Source: Jiangella endophytica (lineage in GTDB: Bacteria; Actinomycetota; Actinomycetes; Jiangellales; Jiangellaceae). Taken from it: DNA of 64,000 nucleotides. Made by a program: the position numbers and the translations under genes. Below the pieces are notes generated by a model, which was not told the DNA's origin, ran no database searches, and worked only from the letters and a program-made list of their open reading frames with translations. This document shows positions 59,589 to 64,000 of the stretch, piece after piece. The stretch's first letter is position 1. Every line of letters begins with the position of its first letter. The stretch covers positions 62,001-126,000 of the forward strand of contig NZ_QVAI01000021.1 in the NCBI RefSeq assembly GCF_003427025.1, written 5' to 3'.

Positions 59589-61829
59589 ATGACCGCCGCA
59601 CCCGACCCGCACCCCTTCCTGCCGCCGCTGACCCGGCGGTCCTTCCTCGGCGGCGTGGGCGCCGCGACGGCGACGCTCGCGGCACTGGCCGCCGGTGCGC
59701 CCCGCGCCTTCGCCACGTCGGCCGGGACGGTGCTGCCACTGGTGACGCCGTTGCCGGCCGGCGCGCCGGACCGCACGGCGTTCGACCCGCACGAGCAGGT
59801 GTTCGCCTCGTACCTGATGATCCTGGCGCCACTGGCGAACAGCGTCGTCGACGACGACCCGGAGCGGTACGGGTGGATGGAGGACGGCTGGTGGCGCAGC
59901 CCCAACGAGCCGTTCAACTCCCGGATCATGGAGCACGTCGCCACGCTGAGCTGGTTCTACGCCCACGCCCGGCCGTGGAACCCGTACCACCTGGACCCCA
60001 ACCTGCTCGGCCGCCTGGACGCGGCGCTCACGTACTACCTGGGGCTGCAGCACGACGACGGCTCGTGGCCGGAGTACCGCTGGGAGGAGCACGGCCTCGC
60101 CTCGACCGGGTTCGGGACGGTCGCGTTGTCCGCCACCCTGCGGGATCTGATCGCGGTGGGTGCGCTGCCGGACCGCCGCACCGAGATCGAGGCGGCGATC
60201 CGGGCCTCCTCGGCCTGGCTGGTCGACCTCGCGCGGCCGCACTGGGCGCTGCCCGTCCAGTACGCCAACCAGGTCGTCGCGGGTCTCGCCGGAGTCGCCC
60301 AGGCGGCCACGGTGCTCGGCGACCCGTCGCTGTCCGCGGCGCTCCCGGACCGCTGCGCACTGCTGCTCGAGCAGGGACAGGCGCCGGCCGGCTACTTCCA
60401 CGAGCCACTGGCGTACGACGCCGGCTACAACTTCGACGTCATGCTGCCCGACCTCGGCGACCTCTACGCGCACACCGAGGATCCGTCGGTGGTGGAGCTG
60501 GCCCGCCGCTGGGCGCGGTGGTTCGGCTACGTGGTCGTCCTCGAACCGGGGGAGACGTACGGCTTCCACGTCGCGGCCGCGAGCGCCCGCAACGCCACGA
60601 CGACCTTCTTCCCACGGCCCGGGGACGCGACCGACCGGGTCGCGCTCGGCCGCGTGTTCCTGCCGCTCGTCCCCGAGCTGGGCGCGTTCTACTCGCCCAC
60701 GGAGGAGAAGACGGCGGCGCGCGCGGCGTGGTCGGTGTCGCCGGACCCGGTCGAGCCGCGGGCCAAGCAGGACACGTCGCCGCGGCTGTACATGCACGTC
60801 CCGCAGGCGCCCGCGGGCGTCGACGCCGACGAGCGTGACGCCCGGGTCGCGCAGCTGCCCTACCTGCGCGACGACACGTTCACCGAGGTCCGCGAGGGCA
60901 CGATCGACCAGCACGTCGTCTTCGTCCGCCGTCCCGCCTACTACCTCGCCGGCCAGTACGGCGTCCGGCCCTACAACCGCCAGCGGATGGGCCCGGCGCT
61001 GCTGTGGCACCCCGAGGCGGGCACCGTCGTCCTGACGCTCAACAACTTCACCGACGACAGCTGGAACACCATCGCGGCGACCGGGGTGGAGTCCGCGCGC
61101 AGCGCCGTCGTGGCGACGCACCACGACGGTCCCGACGCTGCCGGCCCGGAGATCCCGCGGTCCGAGCTGCACGCGTACGAGGGCGTGTTCACGACGCGCT
61201 ACGTCACCGAGGACGGCACCATCACGACGGACGTCGCGCACTGGCACGACGGCATCCGCCGGACGGTGTCCGCCGCCGGCGCGGCGAGGGATCAGCTCCC
61301 GCTCGTGCTGCGCGACGGCGACGAGCTCGCCCTCGCCGACGGCACGCCCGTCGCACCGGGCGGCGACGCGACGGCGACCACGTCGGGCCTGGTGCTGACC
61401 CGCGCGGGCGTCAGATTCGTGTTCTCCTGGGGCACCGACCTGCCGGTGACGCTCACCGCGACGGACCGGGTCTTCTTCCCCGACGCGAGCCGCCGGCAGC
61501 ATGTCCTCACCGTCGCGCACGCGGGAACGCTGACGACCGAGATCACCGCGGTCCGCCTCGCTGAGCTCGAGCCGGGCGAGCTCGCGGTCGCCGCCACCGC
61601 CCACGCCGTCCGCAACGGTGACCGGCACCGCACGGCCGTGCACGTGACCAACCTCGAGGACGGCCCGGTCGCGATCACCATCAGGTCGTCCGCCGGGTCG
61701 CGGACGCACGACGGCGTCGCTCCCGGCGCGGGCGTGTACGAGCTCTTCGACTCGTCCCGGCCGGTGCGGCACGTGGTCGTGAGCGCGACGGCCGGCGGGC
61801 CGGTCACGGTCCGCCGCATCCGGCTCTGA
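59589..61829 (+). CDS. Tat-exported protein, predicted polysaccharide-active (toroid plus beta-sandwich), paralogue 1
   Basis: A 746-residue exported protein. The Tat signal is TRRSFLGGVGAATATL and cleavage follows PRAFA. Residues 60-400 are helix-rich with aromatic and His patches (RIMEHVATLSWFY, GYFHEPLAYDAGYNFDVMLPDLGDLY), like an (alpha/alpha) toroid. From about 400 the chain becomes beta-rich (TFTEVREGTIDQHVVFVRR, PALLWHPEAGTVV, TTRYVTEDGTITTDVAHWHDG), like the C-terminal sandwich of polysaccharide lyases. I do not recognise the exact family. It follows the ABC importer and is repeated by a close paralogue at 61895. AACGGAGTC precedes the ATG. Confidence 0.7.
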   Translation: MTAAPDPHPFLPPLTRRSFLGGVGAATATLAALAAGAPRAFATSAGTVLPLVTPLPAGAPDRTAFDPHEQVFASYLMILAPLANSVVDDDPERYGWMEDGWWRSPNEPFNSRIMEHVATLSWFYAHARPWNPYHLDPNLLGRLDAALTYYLGLQHDDGSWPEYRWEEHGLASTGFGTVALSATLRDLIAVGALPDRRTEIEAAIRASSAWLVDLARPHWALPVQYANQVVAGLAGVAQAATVLGDPSLSAALPDRCALLLEQGQAPAGYFHEPLAYDAGYNFDVMLPDLGDLYAHTEDPSVVELARRWARWFGYVVVLEPGETYGFHVAAASARNATTTFFPRPGDATDRVALGRVFLPLVPELGAFYSPTEEKTAARAAWSVSPDPVEPRAKQDTSPRLYMHVPQAPAGVDADERDARVAQLPYLRDDTFTEVREGTIDQHVVFVRRPAYYLAGQYGVRPYNRQRMGPALLWHPEAGTVVLTLNNFTDDSWNTIAATGVESARSAVVATHHDGPDAAGPEIPRSELHAYEGVFTTRYVTEDGTITTDVAHWHDGIRRTVSAAGAARDQLPLVLRDGDELALADGTPVAPGGDATATTSGLVLTRAGVRFVFSWGTDLPVTLTATDRVFFPDASRRQHVLTVAHAGTLTTEITAVRLAELEPGELAVAATAHAVRNGDRHRTAVHVTNLEDGPVAITIRSSAGSRTHDGVAPGAGVYELFDSSRPVRHVVVSATAGGPVTVRRIRL

Positions 61830-61894
61830 CCCTCCCCAGCGCACCGACCAGCGCCGCTCCGGCGGCGTCCCCGAGACACGGAACGGAGTCGACG

Positions 61895-64000
61895 ATGACC
61901 GCCGCACCCGAGTACCCGCGCCGTTTCCCGCCGCCGCTGAGCCGGCGATCCTTCCTCGGCGGCGTGGGCGCCGCGACGGCGACGCTGGCGGGCGTGGCCG
62001 CCGGCGCGCCCCGGGCCTTCGCCACGTCGGCCGGGACGGTGCTGCCGCTGGTGGCGGTGTTGCCGGCGGGGGAGCCGGACCGGACGGCGTTCGCGCCGCG
62101 CGAGCAGGTCTTCGGGTCGTACCTGATGATCCTGGCGCCGCTGGCCAACAGCGTCGTCGACGACGACCCGGAGCTGTACGGCTGGATGGAGGACGGCTGG
62201 TGGCGCACGCCGAACGATCCGCGCAACTCCCGGATCATGGAGCACGTCGCCACCCTGAGCTGGTTCCTGACGCACGACCGGCCCTGGAACCCGTACCACC
62301 TCGACCCGAACCTGCTGGGACGCCTGGACGCCGCGCTCACCTATTACCTGGGCCTGCAGGGGCCGACCGGCGCCTGGCCGGTCACCTACCAGGAGGAGAG
62401 CCTGGCCACCACCGGGTTCGGGCTGGTGGCGCTCGGGGCGGTCTATCGCGACCTCGACGAGGCCGGCCTGCTGCCGCAGCGCCGCACCGAGCTCGCGGCG
62501 TCGATGCGCGCCGCGGCGACCTGGCTGATGGATACCTCCCGCTGGCACTGGAACCTTCCGCTCGAGCTGGTGAACCAGCTCGTCGGAGGGCTCGCCGGTG
62601 TGGCCCAGGCCGCCGCGGTCCTCGGTGACGCCTCGATCGCGGCCGGCCTCGACGACCGGATCGCCCTGCTCGCCGAGCACGGGCAGGCGCCGGCCGGCTA
62701 CTTCCACGAGCCCCTGGGCTTCGACCTCGGCTACAACTACGAGGTCATGCTGCCGGACCTCGGTGACCTGTACGAGTGGACGGGCCACCCGCTGCTGGTC
62801 GAGATGGCCCGGCGCTGGGCCGACTTCGCGCAGTACGTGCTGCTGCCGGAGCCGGGCGCACCCGGCTGGGTCAGCTACGGCGCGGCCTGCATGCGCAACT
62901 CCGCCTCGACCCGGACCGACGACGCCGCCGACGACCGCGACCGCGCCGCGCTCGGCCGGCTCTTCGTCGCCGACGTCCCCGCGCTGGGCGCGTTCCACAT
63001 GTCCGCCGAGGCCAAGACGGCCGGCCGCACGGCCTGGGCGGCCGACCCCGCTCCCGTGCCGCCACGGGTCAAGGGCGACACGTCGCCGCGTCTGTACATG
63101 CACGTGCCCCGCGCGCCGCGGAACGTCGCGGAGTCCGAGCGCCGGGCGCTGATCGCGGACCTGCGGCCCGGCCGCGACCAGGTGTTCACCGAGTACCGCC
63201 GCGGGACGATCGACCAGCAGCTGCTGTTCGTGCGCCGGCCCGGCTACTACCTCGCCGCCCTGCTCGGCGAGCGTGGATCGGCGCGCGTGCGGTCCGGGCC
63301 GGGGCTGCTGTGGCACCCGGACACCGGCGCGATCGTGGCGTCGTTCAACAACGCCGACGACGACCACTGGACCACCGTGACGGCGGCGGGCGTCGACGCG
63401 GCCCTGACCGACGTCGTCGCCACCTTCCACGACGGCGCCGGCCCCGGCGGCCCGGCGCTCGACCCGTCGCTGCTCGGCGCGGTCGCCGGGGTGTTCACCG
63501 GGCGGTACGTGAGCGGCGGCGGCACCGTCACGACCGACGTCGTGCACCGGCACGACGGGATCGCGCGTACGGTCCAGGCGGCCGGCCCGGCGACCGAGGT
63601 GGTCCCGCTGATGGTCCAGGCCGGCGACGTGCTGGAGTTCGCCGACGGCACGCGGGTGCCGCCGGGGACGACCGCCACGGCCACCGCCACCGGGTTCAGC
63701 CTGACCCGCCGCGGTCTCCGGGTCCAGTTCTCGTGGGGTGCCGAGCGTGCGGCGAGCCTGACCGCGACCGGGCGGCGCTACTTTCCCGATCGCACGCACG
63801 AGCACCACGTGCTGCGGGTCGAGCACGACGGCGGTCTCACGGTCGAGATCACGACCGTCAGCCTCGCCGACGCCGGCGGCGACGAGGTCGCGGCCGCGGC
63901 GACGGCGCACGAGTGGACCGGCCCGGACGGCGCCGCCGGCCTGGCGGTGCACGTCGTGAACCTCGAGCCGGCGCCGGTGGACGTGCGGGTCGTCACGTCG
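61895..64000 (+). CDS. Tat-exported protein, paralogue 2 of the same predicted family (3' truncated by window)
   Basis: The frame is open from the ATG at 61895 to the window end (702 codons). It is a clear duplicate of the upstream gene: the leader AACGGAGTCGACG and first residues MTAAP are nearly the same, the Tat signal RRSFLGGVGAATATLA is identical, and LDPNLLGRLDAALTYYLGLQ, GQAPAGYFHEPL, VMLPDLGDLY and DTSPRLYMHVP are shared. Differences concentrate in loops (QEESLATTGFGLVALGAV, WHWNLPLELVNQLVGG), so the two may act on different parts of one substrate. Some 45 residues are missing if it has the same length. Function as for paralogue 1. Confidence 0.75.
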   Translation, partial: MTAAPEYPRRFPPPLSRRSFLGGVGAATATLAGVAAGAPRAFATSAGTVLPLVAVLPAGEPDRTAFAPREQVFGSYLMILAPLANSVVDDDPELYGWMEDGWWRTPNDPRNSRIMEHVATLSWFLTHDRPWNPYHLDPNLLGRLDAALTYYLGLQGPTGAWPVTYQEESLATTGFGLVALGAVYRDLDEAGLLPQRRTELAASMRAAATWLMDTSRWHWNLPLELVNQLVGGLAGVAQAAAVLGDASIAAGLDDRIALLAEHGQAPAGYFHEPLGFDLGYNYEVMLPDLGDLYEWTGHPLLVEMARRWADFAQYVLLPEPGAPGWVSYGAACMRNSASTRTDDAADDRDRAALGRLFVADVPALGAFHMSAEAKTAGRTAWAADPAPVPPRVKGDTSPRLYMHVPRAPRNVAESERRALIADLRPGRDQVFTEYRRGTIDQQLLFVRRPGYYLAALLGERGSARVRSGPGLLWHPDTGAIVASFNNADDDHWTTVTAAGVDAALTDVVATFHDGAGPGGPALDPSLLGAVAGVFTGRYVSGGGTVTTDVVHRHDGIARTVQAAGPATEVVPLMVQAGDVLEFADGTRVPPGTTATATATGFSLTRRGLRVQFSWGAERAASLTATGRRYFPDRTHEHHVLRVEHDGGLTVEITTVSLADAGGDEVAAAATAHEWTGPDGAAGLAVHVVNLEPAPVDVRVVTS

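Noticed and set aside
61292-63952. 886-codon minus-strand frame opposite the exported paralogues
   Set aside because: Arg/Val/Gly-rich antisense translation without motifs. The plus strand carries Tat signals and sequence shared between the two copies.

Overview
The window is very GC-rich, with dense short-gap genes, many GTG starts, 4-bp ATGA/GTGA stop-start overlaps, Tat and lipoprotein export signals, and actinobacterial families (DUF3618, DUF6308, DUF8094, SAV_915, DUF559 nucleases). It is chromosomal DNA of an actinomycete. A member of Jiangellaceae or a related saprophytic lineage is my inference from general resemblance and was not tested. There is no rRNA, phage or CRISPR; one tRNA-Leu is present.

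Layout. 1-3928: end of an unknown gene, HAD phosphatase, dihydroxyacetone kinase subunits DhaL and DhaK, then RNase PH and the RdgB/HAM1 nucleotide pyrophosphatase. 3929-5403: a gene-poor mosaic of repeats enclosing the 3' remnant of a gene. 5404-7023: membrane molybdopterin oxidoreductase. 7070-15088 (minus): an arabinan/arabinoxylan operon (GH51, solute-binding protein, two permeases, two GH43 proteins), divergent from a LacI regulator (15501-16526) with a duplicated operator-like motif between them. 16852-20782: DoxX protein, aldo/keto reductase, MetE. 21141-23700: cobalt/nickel ECF importer CbiMN-CbiQ-CbiO, divergent from metE. 23808-27746: HrpA helicase. 28131-31267: GH65 phosphorylase and beta-phosphoglucomutase. 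31342-37646: small regulators and enzymes (NmrA-like, IclR, RelA/SpoT-domain synthetase, 5-dehydro-4-deoxyglucarate dehydratase-like, GNAT, Lrp, SAV_915, DUF6308). 37675: tRNA-Leu(UAG). 37808-45971: DUF8094 membrane protein, peroxiredoxin, DUF3618, GroES-like, FUSC-type membrane protein, a DUF559 nuclease bracketed by palindromes, LigD polymerase domain, phosphotransferase, acidic membrane protein. 46355-50277: minimal metallopeptidase, thiolase plus HxlR regulator, DUF2255, a broken P-loop kinase, HhH protein, membrane protein. 50311-53157: SF2 helicase with a C-terminal membrane hairpin. 53265-64000: a carbohydrate locus (FAD oxidoreductase, LacI, ABC importer) ending in two tandem Tat-exported paralogues of unknown family, the second cut by the window end.

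How it works together. Two CUT1 sugar importers, each with a LacI regulator and exported carbohydrate-active proteins, make this a polymer-degradation region. The first is recognisable as arabinan use. The second is centred on large exported proteins that look like toroid plus beta-sandwich polysaccharide lyases, but I cannot assign them to a family. Neither cluster encodes an ABC ATPase, so a shared MsiK-type ATPase elsewhere is expected.

The most unusual non-coding feature is a set of intergenic palindromes, several capped by TGATCA or TTGATC, that sit at convergent gene ends and often supply the stop codons. One nuclease gene, and the remnant of a related one, lie between matched palindrome pairs. 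A second repeat family built on a GCATGC-centred hairpin occurs at five convergent gene junctions.
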